Part shown: positions 35,681 through 44,924 of the stretch, piece after piece
Position numbering within the stretch: position 1 is the first letter of the stretch
Layout: every line of letters begins with the position of its first letter
Assembly: GCA_902613275.1 (NCBI GenBank)
Contig: CACMGM010000002.1
Coordinates: 40,709 to 104,708 of the forward strand
Reading direction: 5' to 3'
DNA length: 64,000 bases
Source of the DNA: an uncultured Alphaproteobacteria bacterium
GTDB taxonomy: Bacteria > Pseudomonadota > Alphaproteobacteria > HIMB59 > GCA-002718135
Program-made: the position numbers and the translations under genes
The notes under the pieces: model-generated
The model's input: only the letters and a program-made list of their open reading frames with translations
The model's database searches: none
What the model was told of the DNA's origin: nothing

Positions 35681-36269
35681 CTAACCACTTTGAAATACTT
35701 TTATCATACTCACTAGTTTTTTTAAAAACTTTATAAGCCATTTTTTTACGAAAAATAATATCTGTTACACCATCATTTTTTTTTAAATTTTGAACTAATT
35801 TTTTGTAGTCTTTGATATCAATTATGGGGGTAATATATTTAAAGTTTTTACTTGATGCCCTTAATAAACTTGGTCCCCCAATATCTATCATTTCCAGTGC
35901 TTGATCAAAATTATTTTTCTTTAAATATTTTTTGAACGGATATAAATTAACAACAACTATATCTATTTCAGGAAAGTTTAGTAATTCAAATTTCTTTCTA
36001 TGATATTCATTATCTCTTACATAAAGTAATGAGCTATAAATTAACGGATTGAGTGTCTTAACTCTACCCTCAAACATTTCTTTAAATTTAGTTAATTTAG
36101 AAATATCAGAGCACTTAAATCCCATACTCCGTATTTTGTCTCCTGTAGAACCACTAGATATAAAATTGAATTCATAGTTTGCTAGATTTTTACAAAGATA
36201 TCTTAAGTTTTTTTTCTCAAATACTGAAATTAACGCAAATTTCTTCTTTAAATTTTTTCTAAAGACCAT
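35670..36269 (-). CDS. purH: IMP cyclohydrolase half of split PurH
   Basis: The 199 residues are the N-terminal MGS-like domain of PurH, which closes FAICAR to IMP, the last step of purine synthesis. Visible are FALISVFEKKNL (family 'aLiSVsdKxgl'), FISSGSTGDKI, FEGRVKTLNP (family 'mdGRVKTLHP'; His is replaced by Asn) and IDIGGPSLLRASSKN. It ends at EYDKSISKWLDEN, the point where the domain linker begins in normal PurH. Together the two frames span 508 residues, close to an intact PurH (about 510-530). It overlaps the heparinase-like gene by 22 bp. Confidence 0.88.
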   Translation of the reverse strand: MVFRKNLKKKFALISVFEKKNLRYLCKNLANYEFNFISSGSTGDKIRSMGFKCSDISKLTKFKEMFEGRVKTLNPLIYSSLLYVRDNEYHRKKFELLNFPEIDIVVVNLYPFKKYLKKNNFDQALEMIDIGGPSLLRASSKNFKYITPIIDIKDYKKLVQNLKKNDGVTDIIFRKKMAYKVFKKTSEYDKSISKWLDEN

Positions 36270-37780
36270 TTTTCTATAACTTTTTTATCTGATAATACAC
36301 CTTTAATCACAATTTGTTTAGTAGGCTTTGTAATATTGTAGTCAACCAATATACTATCTTCTATAATTAATTCTCTATCACTTTTAAATATCCATATATT
36401 ATTTAATTTTGTTTTCAAAATTATATTTTTTTTATTATTTGTAAAATTTAGAATTATACCTTCTGCTAAGTGAAACCTAATATGAAAAATCAATCTATCA
36501 TTTAAACTTTTATATGAAATTAAACTATCTTCACCTTCTAATTTGTTTTTATTTTTATAAAAAATTAATTTTCTTTTAATAATTTTATTAAATTTTCTTA
36601 AATATCCATTATGTGATCCTTCAAAAATTTCTTCTTCAGAATTATTTTCTTTTCTAAATGCTACTGACTGAGGAAATTTTATATGTGGATTGCCTTCCTT
36701 TATTTCACTTATATTTGTATTTTGTAAAATAATTGTCGAATGCGCGGCACTATATCTTAAGTACTCAGGATTTTTCCCAAAACTTTCAGAAGCACCACAG
36801 TTAGTAACTATTTTCTCTCCAAAACCACTCAATTCAATTGATAAGGTTCCAGCACTTAAGTTAGAGCTAATCCTATCAGTATTGGGCTGAACTACATCAA
36901 AAAAAATTTTTTTATTTTTATCTTTATAATAGGCGATTCCATTGTTTACATTCAAAAAATCTCTCTTTTTCAAATAATTTTCTTTATTAAGTGAATTAAA
37001 AATATTTTCTGTATAAATATTATTGGAACCATTAAATAAAGGAATTGTTCCATCTGCATGGAAATATTCTTTTAAGATTGAAGTCATTTTAAGTAGTGTT
37101 TCATCAAATAAATTAAATTTTTTTGACTCAAAAAAAAGTAAAATATTTTTTATTTCATTAAGGTTATTTATAAATTTAGAGTGTTCTAATAGATTATAAC
37201 TTTTATGCATTCCCAGTTTATCGATTTGCCTATCAACAATAAACTTTATATACTCAATATTTTTCTGGTGATTCTTTTTTGTAATTGAGCATGATAACAA
37301 ATAGGCAATTAAATCAAATGATGTAATTTCAGATATTTTTTTTGAATTAAAATCTAATAAAACCCTTTGTATGTGAAAAAAAATTATAAAGTCTAGTTTT
37401 TTTTTATCACTTTTTTTTGAAGAAGAATTTATGTATTCATAGTTATATAAAAGATTAATTAATCTTTTTGATGATAGATCTTCTGACCATGGAAACGCTA
37501 AATTATTTTTATATAATTTATGCCATCCAAATATAGCTTCTCTGGATAAATTTATACCGATTTTACCACCTAGCTTATTAGAGAAATTTAAAAAGTCAAA
37601 ATTATGGATATTTTTATTTTTACCTCTAAAGAAATTTTTTTTGAAAATAAAAGATTTTATTATACTATAGTTTGTAAAATCTATTTTACGAAAATTTAGA
37701 TCAATATAAGATAAATTTTTTTTAGATTTAAATTTTGAAGTAAAAAATACCAATATTATTTTCTTTAATGCTACAATCAT
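36248..37780 (-). CDS. Heparinase II/III-like protein
   Basis: The 510-residue protein has the layout of the heparinase II/III family: an alpha-helical N-terminal part with HKLYKNNLAFPWSEDLSSKR (family 'hRWxxl'-type core), then a beta-rich C-terminal part with FHADGTIPLFNGSN, GFGEKIVTNCGASE and YSAAHSTIILQN, the last being the family's 'hSt' segment. It has no obvious signal peptide and seems cytoplasmic. Its role in alphaproteobacteria is unclear, but the order rsmB-heparinase-like-purH is a conserved one (from memory). It overlaps rsmB by 4 bp and purH by 22 bp. Confidence 0.82.
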   Translation of the reverse strand: MIVALKKIILVFFTSKFKSKKNLSYIDLNFRKIDFTNYSIIKSFIFKKNFFRGKNKNIHNFDFLNFSNKLGGKIGINLSREAIFGWHKLYKNNLAFPWSEDLSSKRLINLLYNYEYINSSSKKSDKKKLDFIIFFHIQRVLLDFNSKKISEITSFDLIAYLLSCSITKKNHQKNIEYIKFIVDRQIDKLGMHKSYNLLEHSKFINNLNEIKNILLFFESKKFNLFDETLLKMTSILKEYFHADGTIPLFNGSNNIYTENIFNSLNKENYLKKRDFLNVNNGIAYYKDKNKKIFFDVVQPNTDRISSNLSAGTLSIELSGFGEKIVTNCGASESFGKNPEYLRYSAAHSTIILQNTNISEIKEGNPHIKFPQSVAFRKENNSEEEIFEGSHNGYLRKFNKIIKRKLIFYKNKNKLEGEDSLISYKSLNDRLIFHIRFHLAEGIILNFTNNKKNIILKTKLNNIWIFKSDRELIIEDSILVDYNITKPTKQIVIKGVLSDKKVIEKWSLEKI

Positions 37781-39045
37781 TTTATTTTTTTCAAATTAGC
37801 AGAAAAGTACCCATCTATGGTAAAATCTAAAATCATATCCGGTAATGTAAACATATAATTGCTTTTAACTAACTTAGAATAATTTACGTTGTTTTCTAAT
37901 AACTTAAAATTAGAAAGTGTAAAATCGTTATTATCTTTCAAAAATTTATTAATTTGATCAACAGTCTCAATTTTTAAAAAGGAGCATGTCATATAAATTA
38001 TAAACCCATTTTTATTTAATAAAGTTGATGCTTTTCTTAACATGTTTTCTTGTAAAGAAATGAGTGCAGACAAATCTGGTCCTTTATTTTTAAAAAGTAT
38101 TTCTGGATTTTTTCTTATCGTACCTATAGCTGAACATGGCGCATCAAGTATAATTACATCATATTTTTGTTTACTATCAAATTCTGTGAAATCTATATTC
38201 AATATATTAGCTTTTAATTTTAAACGATCTAAATTAGATTTTAAAACTTGAATTCTATACCTATTTTTATCATTTAAAACTATATTACGACCTCTGGATA
38301 ATAATTGAAATGACTTTCCGCCAGGCGCTGCACAAGCATCTAAAAATTTTTTATTTCTATTTTTAAATTCAAAATTGTTTAGTGGAATGAATGAACTAAA
38401 ATCCTGAACCCACCAATCTCCCTTAACAAATGATTTTTTATCTTTAATATTTTTTTTATTTAATAAAAAACCTGACAAATCAGATGTTTTTATCAACTCT
38501 TCTTCAAAATCTTTTAGTTTTTCTTTATCTTTAAAAACAATATGAATATCTGGTTCTTTGTAAAAGTTATTAACAAATTTGTTCTGATCATCAATTGTTA
38601 GGAGCTGAGTTTCTTTTTGAAACCATTTTGGCAAATCACTAAATTTAATTTTTGTTTCTTTTAACTCTTTTTTGTGTTTAGCAATCTTTTTTAAAGTAGC
38701 ATTTATAAAGCCAGGATAGATTTTTAATTTTTTGGCTATTTCAACTGAACAATTAATAACTGCATATTCCTTAAAATTTAGAAAGACAATTTGAGTTATT
38801 GCACTTATTAATAAAATTTTCTCCTGATCACGTATTTTTTTTTTGATATGATTATTTATTATCTTAAAACAGTGTACGTGAAAACGCATTGAGTTTAAAA
38901 TCACATTGTATAAAAAAGAAACATCCTCTTTTTTTTGTTTATCAATCTCTTTTTTTATTGAATCATCGTTTAACGTTTTATTAAACTTATATATTGAAAA
39001 TAAAATATTATGTATTTCAAATCTAATTTTCTCACCTTTTATCAT
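37777..39045 (-). CDS. rsmB: 16S rRNA m5C methyltransferase RsmB-like (Sun/Fmu)
   Basis: RsmB methylates C967 of 16S rRNA in E. coli. The 422-residue protein has an N-terminal NusB-like RNA-binding domain (about 1-135) and a C-terminal methyltransferase domain: motif I DACAAPGGKSFQLLS (about 239-253), motif IV DAPCSAIGTIRKNPE with the release cysteine, and motif VI MTCSFLKIET with the catalytic cysteine. The position before the heparinase-like and purH genes supports the call. It diverges from tdk across 69 bp of A+T-rich DNA that presumably carries both promoters. Confidence 0.92.
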   Translation of the reverse strand: MIKGEKIRFEIHNILFSIYKFNKTLNDDSIKKEIDKQKKEDVSFLYNVILNSMRFHVHCFKIINNHIKKKIRDQEKILLISAITQIVFLNFKEYAVINCSVEIAKKLKIYPGFINATLKKIAKHKKELKETKIKFSDLPKWFQKETQLLTIDDQNKFVNNFYKEPDIHIVFKDKEKLKDFEEELIKTSDLSGFLLNKKNIKDKKSFVKGDWWVQDFSSFIPLNNFEFKNRNKKFLDACAAPGGKSFQLLSRGRNIVLNDKNRYRIQVLKSNLDRLKLKANILNIDFTEFDSKQKYDVIILDAPCSAIGTIRKNPEILFKNKGPDLSALISLQENMLRKASTLLNKNGFIIYMTCSFLKIETVDQINKFLKDNNDFTLSNFKLLENNVNYSKLVKSNYMFTLPDMILDFTIDGYFSANLKKIK

Positions 39046-39114
39046 TTTATTAAATAATCAATATTTATTTAAAATAATTATATAATAAATTATAAAAATA
39101 AAATATATTGAGTT

Positions 39115-39666
39115 ATGCGAGGTAATCTTGAGACTATCGTAGGCGCCATGTTTGCAGGTAAAACAAGTGAACTACTTAAAAGAATTCTTTGGGCTAAACA
39201 TCAAAATAAAAAAATCATAGTAATTAAACCGAGTATTGATAATAGATACTCAAATGAAAAAATTATCACTCATAACGACCTTAGTCATGAATGTTATGCA
39301 ATGAGCAATTGGCAAACAACACTTAAAAAATTTAATTTTGAAAAAAGTAAAGTTAATATGGTATTCTTGGATGAAATACAATTTATGGATACAAATGATA
39401 CATTAAGTAATGTAGAAAAAATCCTAAATAATGGAATAGATGTTGTGTGTGCTGGTCTCGACCAAGATTCTAGAGGCAAACCTTGGGAAACGTCTTCAAT
39501 GTTACTCGGTTTATCAGATAAAATAGTAAAAATTTATGGATTTTGTAACGTTTGTGGACTTGAGGCCACTAAGACATTTAGAAAAACTGAGGGGGGTGAA
39601 AGAACTCAAGTTGGCGCAGCTAATATATATGAACCTAGATGCTTAAAGCACTGGGAACCAAGATGA
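39115..39666 (+). CDS. tdk: Thymidine kinase
   Basis: The enzyme phosphorylates thymidine to dTMP for nucleotide salvage. The 183-residue protein carries the P-loop GAMFAGKTSELLKR (about 10-23), VFLDEIQFMD (Walker B and catalytic Glu), and a lasso domain with the Zn site CNVCGLEATKT plus the C-terminal Cys and His of RCLKH. This is the class II (TK1-like) form. It converges with acs, and the two stop codons abut with no spacing. Confidence 0.96.
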   Translation: MRGNLETIVGAMFAGKTSELLKRILWAKHQNKKIIVIKPSIDNRYSNEKIITHNDLSHECYAMSNWQTTLKKFNFEKSKVNMVFLDEIQFMDTNDTLSNVEKILNNGIDVVCAGLDQDSRGKPWETSSMLLGLSDKIVKIYGFCNVCGLEATKTFRKTEGGERTQVGAANIYEPRCLKHWEPR

Positions 39667-41592
39667 TTATTTATTTTTCCTATTTTCGATTAAATTATTG
39701 ACAACAGCGGGTTCTGCAAGGGTTGAGGTATCTCCTAGGTTATCAAATTCATTACAAGCAATTTTTCTTAAAATTCTTCTCATTATTTTACCAGATCTTG
39801 TCTTAGGTAAACCAGCAGTGATGTGTATAAAATCAGGTGTAGCAATAGGCCCAATCTTTTCTCTAATAGTTTTTTTTAAATCCTGAATTAACTCATCAGA
39901 TGAATCTATACCAGCTTTAAGAGATACATAACAATATAAACCATTACCTTTAATTTCGTGAGGGTAGCCAACAACAGCAGCTTCAGACACATTTTTATTT
40001 GAAACAAAAGCACTTTCTATTTCAGCAGTTCCTAAGTTGTGTCCAGACACAATAATTACATCATCAACCCTTCCCGTTATCCAATAGTAACCATCTTTAT
40101 CTCTTTTACAGCCATCTCCAGTAAAATATTTACCATCAAATTGTGAAAAATAGGTATCAATAAATCTTTTATGGTCACCATATACAGTTCTCATTTGACC
40201 AGGCCATGATCTTTTCATACACAACATTCCTTCACATTCACCTTCTAATTCTTTACCTTCTTTATCTACTATACATGGCTCAATCCCAAAGAAAGGTTTC
40301 GATGCCGATCCAGGTTTTAATTCCATTGCCCCTGTTTGTGGAGATATCATAATTCCACCTGTTTCAGTTTGCCACCAAGTATCAACAATAGGACAATTTG
40401 ATTTTCCTGGAACTTCATAATACCATTTCCAAGCTTCTGGATTAATTGGCTCACCAACAGTTCCTAACATTTTTAATGATGATCTATTAGTTTTACTAAC
40501 ATAATCATCTCCTTCACGCATAAGTGCCCTTATGGCAGTAGGAGCAGTATAAAAAATATTAACTTGATGTTTGTCTACTATTTGCCAAAATCTTGAGAAA
40601 TCTGGATAATTTGGGACGCCTTCAAACATAACAGTTGTAGCCCCATTACTAAGTGGTCCATAGACTATATAACTGTGTCCAGTAATCCAGCCAATGTCTG
40701 CAGTGCACCAATATATATCTTCTTTTACGTAATTAAATATAAATTCATGAGTCATAGATGCATAAACTAAATATCCACCAGTGGTATGCATTACTCCTTT
40801 TGGTTTACCAGTTGATCCGGAGGTATATAAGATGAATAATGGATCCTCAGCATTTAATATTTCTGGTTCACAATAATCATCAACATCTTTAATTAGATCA
40901 TCATAATAAACATCTCTATTTTTTTTTAATTCAATTTTTTTATTTGTTCTTTTAACTATTAAACATTTTTTAACATCAGGACATGCTTCAAGAGCTTTAT
41001 CAGTAGTTAATTTTAAAGGAATTTTTTTCCCTCCTCTGACACCTTCATCCGCTGTAATAATATATTCTGAGCCACAATCTTGAATTCTTCCAGATATAGA
41101 CTCCGCAGAAAATCCTCCAAAGATAATTGAATGAACTGCTCCAATCCTTGCGCATGCTAACATAACAAAAGCAAGTTCAGGTATCATTGTTAAATATATC
41201 GTTACCCTATCACCTTTTTTGACACCAATTTTTTTTAAAACATTGGCAGCTCTAGATACGTTTAATAAAAGTTCTTGATATGTAATTTTTTTTGTATCAT
41301 TTGGGTCATCGCCTTCCCAAATTATAGCTACCCTATCAGGATTTTCTTTTGCATGTCTATCAATGCAATTGTATGATGCATTAAGTAATCCATCCTCATA
41401 CCATTTAATGCTTACATCTGTATTTGAATAATTAATATCTTTTATTTTTGTATATTTCTTGTACCAATTAATTCTTTCTGCTTGTTTGTCCCAGAACTCA
41501 TCGTTATTATCAATAGATTCATTGTATAGTAAATTATAATCCTCGGTGTTTATTTTAGATTGATCAGTCCACTCTTTTTTAATTTTCATCAT
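39667..41592 (-). CDS. acs: Acetyl-CoA synthetase
   Basis: Acs activates acetate with ATP and CoA to acetyl-CoA. The adenylation core motif [11 protein letters not shown] is present, followed by WWQTETGG, and the C-terminal motif [14 protein letters not shown] holds the regulatory lysine acetylated in many Acs proteins. From the ATG at 41592 the protein has 641 residues, the usual size. A TTG at 41628 that overlaps the sulfotransferase stop is an alternative start, but gives an unusual tail. Acetate use fits an ocean heterotroph. Confidence 0.95.
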   Translation of the reverse strand: MMKIKKEWTDQSKINTEDYNLLYNESIDNNDEFWDKQAERINWYKKYTKIKDINYSNTDVSIKWYEDGLLNASYNCIDRHAKENPDRVAIIWEGDDPNDTKKITYQELLLNVSRAANVLKKIGVKKGDRVTIYLTMIPELAFVMLACARIGAVHSIIFGGFSAESISGRIQDCGSEYIITADEGVRGGKKIPLKLTTDKALEACPDVKKCLIVKRTNKKIELKKNRDVYYDDLIKDVDDYCEPEILNAEDPLFILYTSGSTGKPKGVMHTTGGYLVYASMTHEFIFNYVKEDIYWCTADIGWITGHSYIVYGPLSNGATTVMFEGVPNYPDFSRFWQIVDKHQVNIFYTAPTAIRALMREGDDYVSKTNRSSLKMLGTVGEPINPEAWKWYYEVPGKSNCPIVDTWWQTETGGIMISPQTGAMELKPGSASKPFFGIEPCIVDKEGKELEGECEGMLCMKRSWPGQMRTVYGDHKRFIDTYFSQFDGKYFTGDGCKRDKDGYYWITGRVDDVIIVSGHNLGTAEIESAFVSNKNVSEAAVVGYPHEIKGNGLYCYVSLKAGIDSSDELIQDLKKTIREKIGPIATPDFIHITAGLPKTRSGKIMRRILRKIACNEFDNLGDTSTLAEPAVVNNLIENRKNK

Positions 41593-41624
41593 TAGATTGA
41601 GATTATTTCTAAAAATATTAAAAT

Positions 41625-42515
41625 TCAACTAATTTTGTAATTAAATCTGTTCATAACACTCTTAAATTTATTTTCTATTCTAAAGATTTGATTTTTGCTT
41701 AATCTATTTAGCCACTGCATTTCTGTTCCTGATTTAAAAAATTGTCTTCCATCTTTTGCTTCTATAAAACCATTTCTAGACTCCTCGTTTTTTAAACTTT
41801 GAAAACTTGTAGATTTCAATATGTTTATCATCTTTTTATCTAAATTTTGGAATTTAAAACCATAATTTTTTGTGAAAAAACTTATTATAACTCTTATAGT
41901 TTCCTCTTTTTTGTTTAACAAATCTTCATATTTAATAATTAATAAGGGAACTTTCCATTTATTTGATGTCCACGAGATAACATGCTTATCCCAACTTGAC
42001 AAAAAAGAAGCAGGCAAATTCTTATCACTGAATAAATTATTTTTACCTTCTACCCATAATAATGACTGTAATTCATTAGTCATAAAATCTATACTATCAT
42101 TAAAAGACTTTCCAGTGTGATTAGTCCAAGAAATACATACATCTCTAGGATCTCTAACTACATATATGATACCTCTAATATTCTCTTCACTAGTAAAAGG
42201 GTTATTGTCAATACTAAAATTACCAGAATGAGTTTTAAAAAACTTAAAATCTTCACGATAGTTCAAAATATCTTTTTCTTGTATTTTTAATAAATATTTA
42301 TATAAAATTGATACATTATTTAACTTGTACAAGTCGTCACCTAATAAATCTTTTACTTTAAAAATGTTGTAGGTTGATTCAAACTGCCTTATCGACTCCA
42401 ACAGTTTTAAATTAAAAATACCATTTTCAGTAAAAAATAAAGAAGATAAAATAGCTCTTATTAGAGTATTGCCACTCTTAGGATAAGACGCCAACCAAAA
42501 AATATGTTTGCTCAT
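41625..42515 (-). CDS. Sulfotransferase-domain protein (copy 2)
   Basis: The 296-residue protein is a paralogue of the product of 26999-27826. It shares the 5'-phosphosulfate loop YPKSGNT (11-17), [20 protein letters not shown] (the other copy has VRDPRDIVVSFKNFSGKKF), LLIIKYEDL and the C-terminal [15 protein letters not shown]. Acceptor and product are unknown. Unlike copy 1, it sits among core genes, between an EVE-domain gene (7 bp upstream) and acs. Two copies in 15 kb suggest related, possibly sulfated, surface molecules. Confidence 0.85.
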   Translation of the reverse strand: MSKHIFWLASYPKSGNTLIRAILSSLFFTENGIFNLKLLESIRQFESTYNIFKVKDLLGDDLYKLNNVSILYKYLLKIQEKDILNYREDFKFFKTHSGNFSIDNNPFTSEENIRGIIYVVRDPRDVCISWTNHTGKSFNDSIDFMTNELQSLLWVEGKNNLFSDKNLPASFLSSWDKHVISWTSNKWKVPLLIIKYEDLLNKKEETIRVIISFFTKNYGFKFQNLDKKMINILKSTSFQSLKNEESRNGFIEAKDGRQFFKSGTEMQWLNRLSKNQIFRIENKFKSVMNRFNYKIS

Positions 42516-42522
42516 TTAATTA

Positions 42523-42930
42523 CTAATTATTTGAAATCTTTAATATTTCTAACCATTCTGTTTTTAATATAGGCATAACTGACAATCTACTTTGTCTTAC
42601 TAAGGCAATTTTTGAAAGTTTTTTAATTAATTTTATTTCTTGAAGAGAAACTGTTCTTTTAAGTTTATTTTTTGCCTTAACATCAACAACAACAAACTTT
42701 CCCGTTATATCTGTTGGATCTGGATAAAATTCTTTAACCACCTCCACAATGCCGACAATTTTTTTTTCTGAAACAGAGTGGTAAAAAAAACAAAGATCTC
42801 CCTTTTTCATTTTCATCAAATTATTTCTTGCTTGATAATTTCTAACACCATCCCACATTGATGGGCCCTCTCTGACTTGTTTATCCCATGACCAAGTTTT
42901 TGGTTCAGATTTTAATAACCAGTATTTCAT
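42523..42930 (-). CDS. EVE-domain protein
   Basis: The 135-residue protein is a stand-alone EVE domain (PUA-like fold). It opens with KYWLLKSEPKTWSWD, contains GVRNYQARNNLMKMKKGD and ends after VRQSRLSVMPI, the signature segments of the family. EVE domains bind modified nucleobases or RNA; the precise ligand of this stand-alone type is not established. It lies near tsaD, a common alphaproteobacterial neighbourhood. Confidence 0.93.
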   Translation of the reverse strand: MKYWLLKSEPKTWSWDKQVREGPSMWDGVRNYQARNNLMKMKKGDLCFFYHSVSEKKIVGIVEVVKEFYPDPTDITGKFVVVDVKAKNKLKRTVSLQEIKLIKKLSKIALVRQSRLSVMPILKTEWLEILKISNN

Positions 42931-42970
42931 TTTAATATTTCTTTAGTTTAAATTATTTACAAGATTAAAT

Positions 42971-43981
42971 TTATAATACACTTCTTACTCCTAATTTAGG
43001 CATTGGTTTAAAAAATAAATCATTTCTATCCTTTTTATAAAATTTCATACATGCCCATGCAATCATGGCAGCATTATCAATCATCATTTCCTTTAATGGA
43101 TAGTATATCTCAATATTTTTATTAATAAAAAAATTCTCTAATTTTTTTTTTATATACTTATTGTTAGATACACCCCCTACAACTGAAAGTGATTTAACAT
43201 TTCCTTTATGTAATTTAAGTCTTTCTAATCCTCTATCAAGTTTTTCTATTAGTAGATCAGAAATATTTTTTTGAAAGGATGCAGATAAATCTTGAATAAA
43301 TTTTTTATCAATTTTATTCTTTTTTGTTAAAAGATTTATATGTGTTTTAATCCCGGAAAACGAAAAGTTAAAATTTTTTTCCTTTACTAAAGGTTTTGGT
43401 AAAATAAATCTATTTTCATCTCCTCTCATTGCCTCTCTTTCAATCTCAGCACCACCCGGATATGATAGTCCTATTAATTTTGCAGTTTTATCAAAAGCTT
43501 CTCCAATTGCATCATCAATACTCTGTCCTAATAGTTCAATGTTATGCTCATCCTTCATAATGTATACCTGAGTATGCCCTCCTGTTAATAGTAAGACCAC
43601 ACTTGGGAATTTAATTTCATTATTAAAACTTGTGGAAAGGATATGGCCTTCAAGATGATTGATTGGAATGAATGGTTTTTGAAAAGAAATCGCTAAAGAT
43701 TTTGTAAAAGTTGAACCAACCAATAAACTTCCTATAAGCCCTGGTCCACAAGTAGCTGAAAATACATCTATTTCATTTGGATCTATATTTATTCTAGAAA
43801 ACAATTCGTTAGTCATAATTTGAATTTTTTCTAAATGTGACCTGGAAGCTAACTCTGGAACAACACCCCCATGTATTTTATGAATTTCCTGAGAAAAAGT
43901 AATATGTTCAACAATAGAGCTGTTTTCCATAAGACATATTGATGTTTCGTCGCACGAAGTTTCTGCAGCAAATACAAGCAT
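42971..43981 (-). CDS. tsaD: tRNA N6-threonylcarbamoyladenosine transferase TsaD
   Basis: TsaD transfers the threonylcarbamoyl group from TC-AMP to A37 of ANN-decoding tRNAs, with TsaB and TsaE as partners. The 336 residues have the ASKHA-fold signatures: AAETSCDETSI (5-15), SRSHLEKI (46-53), and the metal-binding His109 and His113 in NHLEGH. GGHTQVY and the C-terminal DNAAMIAWA with the third metal ligand Asp follow. It diverges from the mitofilin-like gene across 61 bp. Confidence 0.97.
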   Translation of the reverse strand: MLVFAAETSCDETSICLMENSSIVEHITFSQEIHKIHGGVVPELASRSHLEKIQIMTNELFSRINIDPNEIDVFSATCGPGLIGSLLVGSTFTKSLAISFQKPFIPINHLEGHILSTSFNNEIKFPSVVLLLTGGHTQVYIMKDEHNIELLGQSIDDAIGEAFDKTAKLIGLSYPGGAEIEREAMRGDENRFILPKPLVKEKNFNFSFSGIKTHINLLTKKNKIDKKFIQDLSASFQKNISDLLIEKLDRGLERLKLHKGNVKSLSVVGGVSNNKYIKKKLENFFINKNIEIYYPLKEMMIDNAAMIAWACMKFYKKDRNDLFFKPMPKLGVRSVL

Positions 43982-44042
43982 ATTTTTTTGGTATATTATT
44001 TTACACTGTTAAACAACAAACTAATAATGTTAAAAAAAGGGA

Positions 44043-44924
44043 ATGAAAAAAGTTTTTAATAGTTTTTATGTTTTTTCTAAATTTTCTTTAAGTTTTATTC
44101 TTTTACTATGTGTTTTTTTCTTAATTTATCTTCTTTATACGAATTATCAAAATGAAGATGAAGTATCAAAACTTCAGATTGAACTAGAAAATGAACTTAG
44201 AGAAAGTATTAATGAAAATTCTAAATTTATAAAAGATATATCTAAAGAAATATTAGAAACAAAAACAACTTTAACAAATATAGAAATACTTATTAAAGAA
44301 AACTCAAATAATGAATCAAAAGTTGATTTGACGTCAATCAATGAAAGTATAGAATTATTAAATAAGAATTTCAATTCTCTAAATTATGAGATTTCATCTA
44401 TAAAAAATAAAAATATTGAAGATCTGTCTATTAATAATCTTGAACTAGTAAATCAATCTATCAATGAAGTAGTTGAGTTAATAAAAATTAAATACGAAAA
44501 CAATATGGATTTTGATAGGGAACTCAAATACCTTGAAACAATTTTAAAAAATAATAAAAACCCTATTCTGGAAAAATTATCAATTCTAAAAAGAAATAAA
44601 TATAAAGGTCATTCATTTTTAGAAAATCAATTTAATAAAGAAGTTAATTTATATTTGAAAAATATTGTTAATAATAATAGTTTATTTAATAAAATTTTTT
44701 TACCTTACATGAATCTTTCTCCATCTTCAGAAAATATTATTTCAGATGAAAAAATTTTAATATTAGAGGAAGCTAAATTTTTTATTAAAAATAGAAACAT
44801 CACTAAAGCTTATAACACTATAAGTAAGATAGAAAATTATAATATTTTTTTTAAAGTATCGTTGAATGAAATGAAAAACTATAATAACTTTATAACAGAA
44901 ATATCAAAATTAAATAATGTATAG
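44043..44924 (+). CDS. Mitofilin (Mic60)-like inner-membrane protein
   Basis: The 293-residue protein has one N-terminal membrane segment (FSLSFILLLCVFFLIYLLYT, about 13-32), a long coiled-coil-prone region rich in Leu, Glu and Asn (about 38-150), and a helical C-terminal part. Alphaproteobacterial mitofilin homologues, the relatives of mitochondrial Mic60, have this architecture and lie directly upstream of hemY. Sequence similarity to the conserved C-terminal mitofilin signature is too weak to see by eye, so the call is mostly architectural and positional. It overlaps hemY by 8 bp. Confidence 0.6.
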   Translation: MKKVFNSFYVFSKFSLSFILLLCVFFLIYLLYTNYQNEDEVSKLQIELENELRESINENSKFIKDISKEILETKTTLTNIEILIKENSNNESKVDLTSINESIELLNKNFNSLNYEISSIKNKNIEDLSINNLELVNQSINEVVELIKIKYENNMDFDRELKYLETILKNNKNPILEKLSILKRNKYKGHSFLENQFNKEVNLYLKNIVNNNSLFNKIFLPYMNLSPSSENIISDEKILILEEAKFFIKNRNITKAYNTISKIENYNIFFKVSLNEMKNYNNFITEISKLNNV

